From positions 33,954,120-34,018,119 of the forward strand of contig JBANSL010000010.1 of NCBI GenBank assembly GCA_037127255.1: a DNA stretch of 64,000 bases. The letters run 5' to 3'. Source of the DNA: Persicaria tinctoria (lineage: Eukaryota > Streptophyta > Magnoliopsida > Caryophyllales > Polygonaceae). The notes below the pieces were generated by a model. The model was given only the letters and a program-made list of their open reading frames with translations, made no database searches and had not been told where the DNA came from. A program made the translations under genes and the position numbers. Positions 36,137 through 46,926 of this stretch are shown piece by piece (position 1 is the stretch's first letter; every line of letters begins with the position of its first letter).

Positions 36137-36582
36137 TCTATGTAAATGGATGGTTGCAATTGGGCAGGTCGGGATAGGTCGGGATAGGTTTGATTTTTGA
36201 GGCATGGACCTATGGAAGGGCCGGAAGGCACCAACAAGTCTGACTTGGGTGTGTCAACCATACTCTGAAGGGAACTAAAACATTATGAAAATTGTTGGTG
36301 TTGTCCATTTTGATGTGTGATTGACAGTTGCCTAAATTGATGAAAAGAATTAATTGTACAGAGGATTAATCAAAGGAAGAGGCGGAGATGAATAGATGAT
36401 TGTTTTTCTTGGCCTTTATAGAATCATTGTTCCTCCTCCAGTTTCCCTGTAATTACTAAGTGGGTTACTGAGAGTGTTTTAAAATCGAAGTTACTGATTT
36501 GATTGTTTTTGTAATTTGATTAGCAATTGCCCAATGTGCTGGCGTTAACCCACTAACGTGCTTGCTTGATTCATAACTTCGA
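36137..36582. other. 3' region of the PTM-like gene
   Basis: Probable 3' UTR and downstream spacer, with no separate gene seen. A short direct repeat 'gtcgggatag' occurs at 36169-36188. Confidence 0.45.
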
Positions 36583-37440
36583 ATGTTTTTTTTTTTTTTT
36601 TTGGATATAAGGAAAGAAATTCGATTCTCTAGACATGTCTAGAGAAACCGAGAGCCCGGACAAGCCGGGGATGGACTAACCATCATGTACAACAAGAAAC
36701 AAATGACAGAAAGTAAATGATAGGAAAAAAATGACAGAAAGAAAAGAGCAGAAATAAAGTGCAAGCCAACCTACACTGAAACAACAGATTAGCATAACCA
36801 AAACCAACTGGTCAAACTGCAGACGGACACAGAGAACTCTGGGGATCACTAGCGGACATCTCAACATGGACTCTTTACAGGATCAATAGTACACCAACCC
36901 GCAGACCAAAATTCCAGCCAAATCATTGCCAAAACAAATCCCAAAAACCCAACTCACACCCTCAAGGACGATAACAAGATCGTAAAGGCAACCACAAGGG
37001 AAACCAAAATAGAGGAAACATATAAGACGGGACAGGAATAAATAAACAACAACAATGCACAGGCTAAGAAACCAGAAAGCGGTTAGAAAACGAACCAATA
37101 AAGTTCACACACCCCATTTTTCCCTACCAGGTAGATCAACCAAAAGCGTTCAAAAAACGCTAACTAAAGCATGGTGAGCAGGCGACGAAAGGTTCAGCCG
37201 GTGAACGAGGTCGGAGGAGGGCGGTGTCAAGGCGGCCGAGGGAGAAGAGGCCGGTGGTAGGCTAGACCAACGAAGCGCCCACACAAGTAGAGGAGGGCGA
37301 CGTAGTGTGGGAAGGCGGCGTCGGAGTCTCGACATGGAGAGAAGGGCCGTCGGAGATGAAGTAGGAGGGAGGCGGTGAGTCCAGGGTGCTCGAGGTTCGG
37401 TGGAGAAGGCGGTGAAGGTGGATATAATGTGGAACCACTT
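36583..37440 (-). mobile_element. Poly(A)-tailed retroelement-like repeat
   Basis: Read on the minus strand, a C-rich 5' block (37440 to about 37150) is followed by a T-rich middle and ends '...gagaatcgaatttctttcct' and a pure A tract (36583-36602 on the plus strand reads as T). A 3' poly(A) tail indicates target-primed retrotransposition. No reverse transcriptase is present, so it is non-autonomous. Pieces of a relative lie at 20640-21190 and 23810-23905. Confidence 0.55.
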
Positions 37441-38467
37441 TGTAATTCAACTTGAATGCTTTTCAATTCAACTTCCCCAAATTAAATATTTTTTGTGCTG
37501 TTAATCATAGAGTTTATTGACAACCTAGTCTTTTATCTATTAACAAGATAAAGTTTACACAATTACTACTCCTTTTTATTTTTAACCAAATAATTATGTA
37601 CTAACCCAAGAGTTAAAAAAAACCTAATCCACACCCCACCAATAACAATGCAAGTTGAAAAAATCAAACTACAACCGAAAAATTAATCGATACAGCAAGA
37701 TTGAGAGAATACAGGGGCACAAAGAGGAGAGGAAGATGGTTGGAGAGGAGAACAAGGACTTAAAAGAGACAATGATGAAGGAAATTAGGGTTAGGATTTA
37801 GGAGAGCCACTATTAGAAGAGATCCTCGAAAGCTAAAGATGGAAAAATCCTTGATTGGTATAATCAAGGTCGTGAGATGGGCGCTACAACGATGGCTGAC
37901 CAATGGTAGATTTTAGATGATGACGATTGGAGCAGATTCGGTACTAATGACACACATCTTTTTAGGATGATAAAAAACTATATGAAATATCCATTTTTTA
38001 CACTTGTTTTTTTATAAATTTTTTAGGTATTAATAGTAACTACGAAATCGTTAATTTTTTTATATAAAAAATGGATATATAATATAATTTTTTATCATCA
38101 TAAAAAAACGCGCGCGAATAGTATGTAAATGACATGTTTTTTCGAATGGGTTTCACTATCTGTTGGAGGTCTTGACGGTCATCAAGATCTTCGTGTTTTT
38201 GATGCGAGTAAATACTCCATATAGCTTATTTTTGTATCTTGTATCTCCACAGTTTGACAGGTGAAAAAGGGTCTCGACGATCCCTGCAGAGAGACGACAT
38301 GATTGGATCGAGATAATCCTGTGAGCTTGTAGAATATTTAATAGCCACGCTTAGAGAAGATCTTGGCGGCTGGAAGGAGATCATGATGCAGGGAATAAGG
38401 AAGATTTCTTGGATAAAATATATGAGATTATATTTTTATTCACAGGGAAAATAAGATATTTGAGTTT
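37441..38467. other. Intergenic DNA
   Basis: No gene is seen. Positions 37945-38125 are an imperfect inverted repeat with 'aaaaactatatgaaatatcc' and its complement, probably an old Stowaway-like MITE with eroded ends. Confidence 0.45.
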
Positions 38468-38472
38468 CCCTT

Positions 38473-39086
38473 TGACGAAACCCGTTTTTTCAGAATCCCC
38501 TGTCGGCGGATTCCGGGATCAAGTTGCACGCTGGCGAGCTCAGGCGATCGGGCTTACCTGAGACGCACGACGAGATTACCGTCGGCGTACCTGAACCTGT
38601 GCCGATCCGAGCTCAAGCCACTCGCGGACAACCGTCCTCCCTGTAGGGCTCCATCATGTGTCGGTCTAGCCGAGACTAATCCCGTTTGAGAAGGGGGGCT
38701 CATGGCCAGGGAATCCGGCCTAAGCCTTATGCGATTCCAGTTTCCGACCTCATCAAATTATGCTACACCTTCTTATTTATAGTGCAAGCACACCTTCATG
38801 CAAGCTAACTCGTCGCCAAGTGTCACATGCCTCGTGACATGTGGGAGGGAGGCATGGATGCCAAGTGTCACATGCCTTGTGACATATGGGAGGGAGGCAT
38901 GGAAAACAAGTGTCCCGACATGCATGTCAGAGTCGTAGACGGTTTATCGTCCGCGTACGTCATGAGTTTCTATATTGATCGGTATTCGCCCGTTTTTCAT
39001 GTTTATAAGGTTCTATTTATATAGCGGGGAACCTTATTTATTTATGATATTTGTGAATATCATTATTTATATTTCGGGCATCATCA
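38473..39086 (-). repeat. 3' LTR (left copy)
   Basis: This 614-bp LTR nearly matches 43414-44027. All differences seen by eye (38508, 38509, 38517, 38530, 38592) are transitions within the first 120 bp. The 65-codon ORF at 38827-39024, repeated in the other LTR, is inside the LTR and antisense to the element, so it is not a gene. Confidence 0.95.
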
Positions 39087-39175
39087 CAGCTCCTCGAATT
39101 CCAGTTAAGTCGTGACTAAACTGGGGTTCGATAATGATGCATCATATGCACACGTTTCTCATTCTTATTCCTCGT

Positions 39176-42100
39176 TTTAGAGGGTCTTAGTTTTATATCC
39201 GCGAGCTTACAAAGCTACCAGCGGAGGTCCTCTGTCACTCGAGAGGGACTTAGATTAAACTCACTTAGAGTTATATCCGCGAGCTTACAAAGCTACCAGC
39301 GGAGGCCCTCTATCACTCGAGAGGGACTTAGTTTATACTCGTTTAAGAGTTATCTCCGGGAGCTTACAAAGCTACCAGCGGAGGCCCTCTGTCACTCGAG
39401 AGGGACTTAGCTTAAACTCACTTAGAGTTATATCCGCGAGCTTACAAAGCTACCAGCGGAGGCCCTCTGTCACTCAAGAGGGACTTAGTAGAGTCTTCGA
39501 TTCGGGAGTCAAGCACTATCGTATGGCCAACGCGGAGCAAGCTCCCGCGTTTAAGGGACTTGGAAAAATATTTTATCCGGGAGGCTAGCTCTACGACCGG
39601 ATGCCCGACGCGGAGCAAGCTCCAGCGTCCTGGGACTTAAAGAAAATATCTGATCCGGGAGGCTAGTTCTACGACCGGATGCCCGACGCGGAGCAAGATC
39701 ACGCGTTAAGGGACTTAATAAAATATCTGATCCGGGAGGCTAGCTCTACGACTGGATGCCCGACGCGGAGCAAGCTCCAGCGTCCTGGGACTTAAAGAAA
39801 ATATCTGATCTGGGAGGCTAGCTCTACGACCGGATGCCCGACGCGGAGCAAGATCACGCGTTAAGGGACTTAATAAAATATCTTATCCGGGAGGCTAGCT
39901 CTACGACCGGATGCCCGACGCGGAGCAAGCTCCAGCGTCCTGGGACTTAAAGAAAATATCTGATCCGGGAGGCTAGCTCTACGACCGGATGCCCGACGCG
40001 GAGCAAGATCACGCGTTAAGGGACTTAATAAAATATCTGATCCGGGAGGCTAGCTCTACGACCGGATGCCCGACGCGGAGCAAGATCACGCGTTAAGGGA
40101 CTTAATAAAATATCTGATCCGGGAGGCTAGCTCTACGACCGGATGCCCGACGCGTAGCAAGCTCCAGCGTCCTGGGACTTAAAGAAAATATCTAATCCGG
40201 GAGGCTAGCTCTACGACCGGATGCCCGACGCGGAGCAAGATCCCGCGTTAAGGGACTTAATAAAATATCTAATCCGGGAGGCTAGCTCTACGACCGGATG
40301 CCCGACGCGGAGCAAGATCACGCGTTAAGGGACTTAATAAAATATTTGATCCGGGAGGCTAGCTCTACGACCGGATGCCCGACGCGGAGCAAGCTCCAGC
40401 GTCCTGGGACTTAAAGAAAATATCTGATCCGGGAGGCTAGCTCTACGACCTGATGCCCGACGCGGAGCAAGATCACGCGTTAAGGGACTTAATAAAATAT
40501 CTGATCCGGGAGGCTAGCTCTACGACCGGATGCCCGACGCGGAGCAAGATCACGCGTTAAGGGACTTAATAAAATATCTGATCCGGGAGGCTAGCTCTAG
40601 GACCGGATGCCCGACGCGGAGCAAGCTCCAGCGTCCTGGGACTTAAAGAAAATATCTGATCCGGGAGGCTAGCTCTACGACTGGATGCCCGACACGGAGC
40701 AAGATCACGCGTTAAGGGACTTAATAAAATATCTGATCTGGGAGGCTAGCTCTACGACCGGATGCCCGACGCGGAGCAAGATCACGCGTTAAGGGACTTA
40801 ATAAAATATCTGATCCGGGAGGCTAGCACTACGACCGGATGCCCGACGCGGAGCAAGCTCCAGCGTCCTGGGACTTAAAGAAAATATCTGATCCGGGAGG
40901 CTAGCTCTACGACCGGATTCCCGACGCGGAGCAAGATCACGCGTTAAGGGACTTAATAAAATATCTGATCCGGGAGGCTAGCTCTACGACCGGATGCCCG
41001 ACGCGGAGCAAGCTCTAGCGTCCTGGGACTTAAAGTATAGTCCGGGAGCTCAATGCGTCCACCGGATGCCCGATGCGGAGCAAGATCACGCGTTAAGGGA
41101 CTTGAAGTATAGTCCGGGAGCTCAATGCGTCCACCGGATGCCCGACGCGGAGCAAGCTCCTGTGTCCTGGGACTTAAAGTATAGTCAGGGAGCTCAATGC
41201 GTCCACCGGATGCCCGACGCGTAGCAAGTTCCAGCGTCCTGGGACTTAAAGAAAATATCTGATCCGGGAGGCCAGCTCTACGACCGGATGCCCGACGCGG
41301 AGCAAGATCACGCGTTAAGGGACTTGAAGTATAGTCCGGGAGCTCAATGCGTCCACCGGATGCCCGACGCGGAGCAAGCTCCAGCGTCCTGGGACTTAAA
41401 GAGAATATCTGATCCGGGAGTCTAGCTCTACGACCGGATGCCCGACGCGGAGCAAGCTCTAGCGTCCTGGGACTTAAAGAAAATATCTGATCCGGGAGGC
41501 TAGCTCTAGGACCGGATGCCCGACGCGGAGCAAGATCACGCGTTAAGGGACTTAAAGAAAATATCTGATCCGGGAGCCTAGCTCTACGACCGGATGCCCG
41601 ACGTGGAGCAAGATCACGCGTTAAGGGACTTAATAAAATATCTGATCCGGGAGGCTAGCTCTACGACCGGATGCCCGACGCGGAGCAAGCTCCAGCGTCC
41701 TGGGACTTAAAGTATAGCCCGGGAGCTCAATGCGTCCACCGGATGCCCGATGCGGAGCAAGATCACGCGTTAAGGGACTTGAAGTATAGTCCGGGAGCTC
41801 AATGCGTTCACCGGATGCCCGACGCGGAACAAGCTCCTGCGTCCTGGGACTTAAAGTATAGTCCGGAAGCTCAATGCGTCCACCGGATGCCCGACGCGGA
41901 GCAAGTTCCTGCGTCCTAGGACTTAAAGTATAGTCCGGGAGCTCAATGCGTCCACCGGATGCCCGACGCAGAGCAAGCTCCTGCGTCCTGGGACTTAAAG
42001 TATAGTACGGGAGCTCAATGCGTCCACCGGATGCCCGACGCGGAGCAAGTTCCAGCGTCCTGGGACTTAAAGTGTAGTCCGGGAGCTCAATGCGTCCACC

Positions 42101-42889
42101 GGATGCCTGACGCGGAGCAAGTTCCAGCGTCCTGGGACTTAAAGAAAATATCTGATCCGGGAGGCCAGCTCTACGACCGGATGCCCGACGCGGAGCAAGA
42201 TCACGCGTTAAGGGACTTGAAGTATAGTCTGGGAGCTCAATGCGTCCACCGGATGCCCGACGCGGAGCAAGCTCCTGCGTCCTGGGACTTAAAGTATAGT
42301 CCGGGAGCTCAATGCGTCCACCGGATGCCCGACGCGGAGCAAGTTCCTGCGTCCTGGAACTTAAAGTATAGTCCGGGAGCTCAATGCGTCCACCGGATGC
42401 CCGACGCGGAGCAAGCTCCTGCGTCCTGGGACTTAAAGAAATATTTTATCCGGGAGGCTAGCTCTACGACCGGATGCCCGACGCGGAGCAAGATCACGCG
42501 TTAAGGGACCTAATAAAATATCTGATCCGGGAGGCTAGCTCTACGACCGGATGCCCTACGCGGAGCAAGCTCCAGCGTCCTATGACTTAAAGAAAATATC
42601 TGATCCGGGAGGCTAGCTCTACGACCGGATGCCCGACGCGGAGCAAGATCACGTGTTAAGGGACTTAATAAAATATATGATCCGGGAGGCTAGCTCTACG
42701 ACCGGATGCCCGACGCGGAGCAAGCTCCAGCGTCCTGGGACTTAAAGTATAGTCCGGGATCTCAATGCGTCCACCGGATGCCCGACGCGGAGCAAGCTCC
42801 AGCGTCATGGGACTTAAAGTGTAGTCCGGAAGCTCAATGCGTCCACCGGATGCCCGACGCGGAGCAAGTTCCCGCGTCCTGGGACTTAA
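39176..42889. repeat. Tandem-repeat array filling the retrotransposon interior
   Basis: Three related zones. Zone 1 (39176-39490): four units of about 78 bp with 'gcttacaaagctaccagcgg'. Zone 2 (39500-41030 and mixed later): units of 77-79 bp with 'gggaggctagctctacgacc' and 'atgcccgacgcggagcaag'. Zone 3 (about 41030-42889, interspersed): units of 72 bp with 'gggagctcaatgcgtccacc' joined to the same 'cccgacgcggagcaag' half. About 45 copies of the CCCGACGCGGAGCAAG half are present. Copies are highly similar, consistent with recent unequal exchange. The 72-bp units keep a plus-strand frame open, giving a 24-residue periodic ORF. Confidence 0.95.
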
Positions 42890-43394
42890 GTGTGTCCCCT
42901 TCGTTTAGCTGGTTCGGTAAATGCTAAGTCGCGTCCCTTCTTCCTCCAATTCCGTACTGGACGGGCTGGTAACTGAGGATCGTCGATCCACCAAGGAGTG
43001 TCCGCGTCCCAAACCCAGATCTCCTCTCAACATATATTCAAATCCTTTACCGGCTTAACATTGTCACATTTAATAAAAGGGGTGCATCCTTAGACCTCAC
43101 CCATGTAATGTGATTTGATATATATATCTATGAATTCCCACAATGTGTAATAACGATAAAAAAGATCAAAAGGACCTAGCAGAAAGATAATTTTTAGGGA
43201 GTGCAGGCCGACAAATCTACTCGGTTGCATGCATTTCGAGATTTCATATTAAAATGAGATCTAAAAACCGATATGTGCACTCCCAAATACGTCGGTATAC
43301 CCCGTATACTAGCTCCCTGTTTGAATCGACTAAAACAAATTTTGAATAAGTAAACATTTCACCTTAATCTTAAATTACCTCTTAGCGTGAGGAG

Positions 43395-43412
43395 TCCCCA
43401 CGGACGACGCCA
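43395..43412 (-). other. Primer-binding-site-like sequence
   Basis: TGGCGTCGTCCGTGGGGA on the minus strand lies one base inside the 5' LTR. It resembles the TGGCGCCGT-type primer sites common in plant Ty3/gypsy elements and matches the site next to the LTR at 22085-22730 except for one base. Confidence 0.6.
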
Positions 43413-43413
43413 G

Positions 43414-44027
43414 TGACGAAACCCGTTTTTTCAGAATCCCCTGTCGGCAAATTCCGGAATCAAGTTGCACACTGGCGAGCTCAGGCGATCGGGCTTACCT
43501 GAGACGCACGACGAGATTACCGTCGGCGTACCCGAACCTGTGCCGATCCGAGCTCAAGCCACTCGCGGACAACCGTCCTCCCTGTAGGGCTCCATCATGT
43601 GTCGGTCTAGCCGAGACTAATCCCGTTTGAGAAGGGGGGCTCATGGCCAGGGAATCCGGCCTAAGCCTTATGCGATTCCAGTTTCCGACCTCATCAAATT
43701 ATGCTACACCTTCTTATTTATAGTGCAAGCACACCTTCATGCAAGCTAACTCGTCGCCAAGTGTCACATGCCTCGTGACATGTGGGAGGGAGGCATGGAT
43801 GCCAAGTGTCACATGCCTTGTGACATATGGGAGGGAGGCATGGAAAACAAGTGTCCCGACATGCATGTCAGAGTCGTAGACGGTTTATCGTCCGCGTACG
43901 TCATGAGTTTCTATATTGATCGGTATTCGCCCGTTTTTCATGTTTATAAGGTTCTATTTATATAGCGGGGAACCTTATTTATTTATGATATTTGTGAATA
44001 TCATTATTTATATTTCGGGCATCATCA
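43414..44027 (-). repeat. 5' LTR (right copy)
   Basis: Partner of the LTR at 38473-39086. It is the 5' LTR because the primer-binding-site-like sequence directly follows it on the minus strand. Confidence 0.95.
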
Positions 44028-44032
44028 CCCTT

Positions 44033-44757
44033 TTTAGTTTAGATTGTATGCGTGTGTATTATGGGTTATATACATGGTATACGATCTGATTTTGGTTTGC
44101 AGATTTGGAAGATTGAAGATCTCTCACCAATGGAAAGTGCTTAAAAGATTGGAAAGTCAAAGGGTGTGTTTGGATTCCAAATGCATTATGTTTATAATGC
44201 AAAATGATAAGGCGGTGTTTGGTTAACAAATTTTTTAAGGTATTTAAATTATGATATTTTTGGATTCCACGATATATTAATTAAAATGCAATTATTTTAT
44301 TTCGATTTATGTGATTATTTGGTTAAATTATGATTTTACCTCGGTTTTTACGAGATTTTTTATTTTTACTACCAAACGGACACATAAAACGAGGTAAAAT
44401 AATTACATTATAATGAAAAAATACAATGGAATCCAAACACACCCTAAAGTTTCCAAAAAAGATGATTTATTTCCATATGCAGTGAATGTGTTGCCTTTGT
44501 GGAAAGCTGACTGCATGGATTTAAAGGAAATAAACGAAAGAAGAAAAGGGTGTGGAAGATAAGGAGGAAGAGAAGACGACCCATCAAGAGGGGATTGACG
44601 TTGCTTAGCCTCGAAGCTCATTGATGTAGAATGAATGACGCTTCCATGAGTTTAGGTTTGTGTGAGTTACTTGTGTTCTTTGTTATATTTGGTTAGTTGT
44701 CGGATGTGTTTAATATGTATGATTTAGGTTTATTGGTGGTTAATTAAGGATTGTTCA
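44033..44757. other. Intergenic DNA with a small inverted-repeat MITE
   Basis: Positions 44162-44444 form a MITE-like element with ends GGGTGTGTTTGGATTCCA and TGGAATCCAAACACACCC (283 bp, interior matching too). The target duplication is unclear. The remainder has no recognisable gene. Confidence 0.6.
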
Positions 44758-45489
44758 ACTAGTGCTACATGTTATTTTACAAGACCAAAAATATTTTAAA
44801 AGAGAACGTGCCCGTCATATTCCCACGCGCCCCTCTTTCTCATCTCTTTCCTCCTGTATTGTCGCTGCCCTCCTCGACCGCCTAGTCATGGAGCGGCGCT
44901 ACCGCTTCCTCTGGCTTCCTATCTGAGCCTTAATCCCGCACCTCCCTCCACCAATCTTAAATCCCCATGTAAATCTCAAGCTTACCCTAAAATTCCAAAA
45001 ACCAAATCTTCAAACAAATTTCTTCAAACAATGGCTTATAGCCTCCAAATTGATAGCCACCATGCCTCATCCGACACATGCAACAGGTCTCGTGGGTGTA
45101 ACAGCCCGTTAGTGGCCTCGCCGAGGACGGTGGGTACCGATTTGGGCAAATCTCGCAAGGATTCCACCCTTAGCAGCATCCCTAGGGGGCGACTCCCACT
45201 ATCAGTGATGGTGCGAGATCGATTCCTCATCAAGATGATGAATACTCAACCCCCTCAAGTCCAGATCAGGCTATTCTCAGCCTCCTCCAAATCTGGAAAA
45301 ACAACACTCATAAAACCAAATCTTCAAATAAAAAATTTCAGCACAAATCCTTTATTTCGATCTACTGTTATCTCAAAATTTTGGGATACAAACTCTCCTC
45401 TTTTCAGGTTCGAATTCGAAAAAGCAACTAGGTCACGCAGAGTACCAATGCAAATGTAGTTCTATCTCTGCAAATTAACTAAGATCAAG

Positions 45490-46926
45490 ATGGGCGACAA
45501 TCTATTTCTCAAGATCCTAAGGACAGATAAGTCTATCTCCAAATCTCTCTTCTTCTTAAATATTGTATTTTGCACTTCTAAATATGCCTTAAGTATATAT
45601 GCTCGTTTGAATTTGATCCTTTTGCATGCTCTGACTTCTCATTTGGATGCCCATTTCTATGCTTTCTTTACTATGATTAATGTAATGAGTGGCTTGTCTA
45701 GAGACCATTGTGATAAAAAGACTATGAGAATTAGATCTGTCGATACTCTGGTTGTCTTAATTGATGTGAACAATAATCTTAGGTCTATTTCTCTTTCAAA
45801 TTTGCTGGATCATGGGATCAAAGCTCTTTCTAGATTAAACAATACCAGCCAGCCTTATGTCTGTTATGCTTTGTGTAGCGATTTTAGAGTTAAATTGAAG
45901 TATACCTTGGTTGATTATGAGTGGTTGCTTTGCTCTCTAGGTGTTTACTGGTGCCTCCCTTTGTTTTCCTTTTATGTTGGGAGCTCTATGGATTTTCTTA
46001 TATCTACTAGTCATGATGCCAAGATCAGTATGCCCTCCCTGCTAGGTGTGGTTTTTTCAATCTTGCAGGTTAGTCTGATCGCTTGGTGTTCAGATATGAT
46101 TCTCCTTATCCCTTTCTCTCCAAAACTTCAGCGAAGCCCCACTTCTGTTCTTTATGGAATGTTGGTGGCAAGCGACCCAACCTTTAAACATAAACATTCT
46201 CAATACAACCTTACTACAAACTTGTCTATACAAATACAAACAAACAGCAATAGTCAGTACAAGGGTCATGGAGGAGTCACAGGTATATCACTACTTTATG
46301 CTCAAACAAAAAATCTTAAGCTGAACCCCACTGAAATCCTTGGTGGAGAGCATTGCTACCTAGATCTCTATGCGGTTATAATCCCTAATGCTATCTTAGA
46401 TTTTATCTATAACTATCATATATGCCATAGAATATACTATCACCTGATTTCTGGCAGGGAAGAACATACTCTAACATTTTGCAGGTATCAAGCAGAAAGA
46501 TTAAGCAAGAGCAAGGACATCACCCAAGGTATGATACTCCAAATCCTCGTCAAAAACCTTAAGTCGATCCCCACTGGTGTCTCTGATTACCTAGTGGTGG
46601 TAGGCTACCCCAACCCTACAAACAAACCTTCACAAATCAATCTTTGTGCAAAATTTTGTTCCATAAATCTCAAGTTCATAGAAGGCTCAACACCATTACA
46701 GCAAGAGCAACTACCAACTGAAGCCAATCAGATGTTACATTATGAAGATGAAGGCAGAATCTCAACCATGACAAATGAGGAAAACAAGAATGCACACGCT
46801 AGAGAAATTCTCCAGGATTTGAATCTTAGAAAGATGATATCTGATCATTGTAAATACAGTGAGCTCAAACATTATTACATCACAAGCTGTAAAATTGGTG
46901 ACTATGGCAATCAATTGTATGATTAA
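45490..46926 (+). CDS. ORF1-position reading frame of the LINE (478 codons)
   Basis: A single open frame of 478 codons lies directly before the endonuclease region, where L1 elements carry ORF1. I do not see the usual DUF4283 or CCHC zinc knuckle. The first half is hydrophobic and Leu/Ser-rich. The second half is more polar, with KDITQGMILQILVKNLKSIP and a charged C-terminus. It may be an unusual ORF1, or a chance frame in AT-rich sequence. Its openness contrasts with the broken ORF2. A shorter frame at 45031-45459 precedes it and is not recognised. Confidence 0.35.
   Translation: MGDNLFLKILRTDKSISKSLFFLNIVFCTSKYALSIYARLNLILLHALTSHLDAHFYAFFTMINVMSGLSRDHCDKKTMRIRSVDTLVVLIDVNNNLRSISLSNLLDHGIKALSRLNNTSQPYVCYALCSDFRVKLKYTLVDYEWLLCSLGVYWCLPLFSFYVGSSMDFLISTSHDAKISMPSLLGVVFSILQVSLIAWCSDMILLIPFSPKLQRSPTSVLYGMLVASDPTFKHKHSQYNLTTNLSIQIQTNSNSQYKGHGGVTGISLLYAQTKNLKLNPTEILGGEHCYLDLYAVIIPNAILDFIYNYHICHRIYYHLISGREEHTLTFCRYQAERLSKSKDITQGMILQILVKNLKSIPTGVSDYLVVVGYPNPTNKPSQINLCAKFCSINLKFIEGSTPLQQEQLPTEANQMLHYEDEGRISTMTNEENKNAHAREILQDLNLRKMISDHCKYSELKHYYITSCKIGDYGNQLYD

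Larger units (their letters stand above)
38473..44027 (-). mobile_element. Complete LTR retrotransposon with tandem-repeat interior and no genes
   Basis: Two 614-bp LTRs (38473-39086 and 43414-44027, TG...CA in both orientations) differ by about five substitutions. They are flanked by a perfect 5-bp target duplication CCCTT (38468-38472 and 44028-44032). On the minus strand, the right LTR is followed at once by a primer-binding-site-like TGGCGTCGTCCGTGGGGA (43412-43395), so the element reads right to left. A weak purine tract (GAATTCGAGGAGCTG) precedes the left LTR. The 4.3-kb interior has no gag, protease, reverse transcriptase or integrase, and about 3.7 kb of it is tandem repeat. It must have moved using proteins from another element. 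Confidence 0.95.

Noticed and set aside
38827..39024. 65-codon ORF repeated identically at 43768-43965
   Set aside because: It lies inside the two LTRs and antisense to the element. Identity reflects LTR duplication, not coding conservation.
39176..42889. CRISPR-like regular repeat array
   Set aside because: Units are directly adjacent without unique spacers, lie between LTRs, and the genome is a plant.
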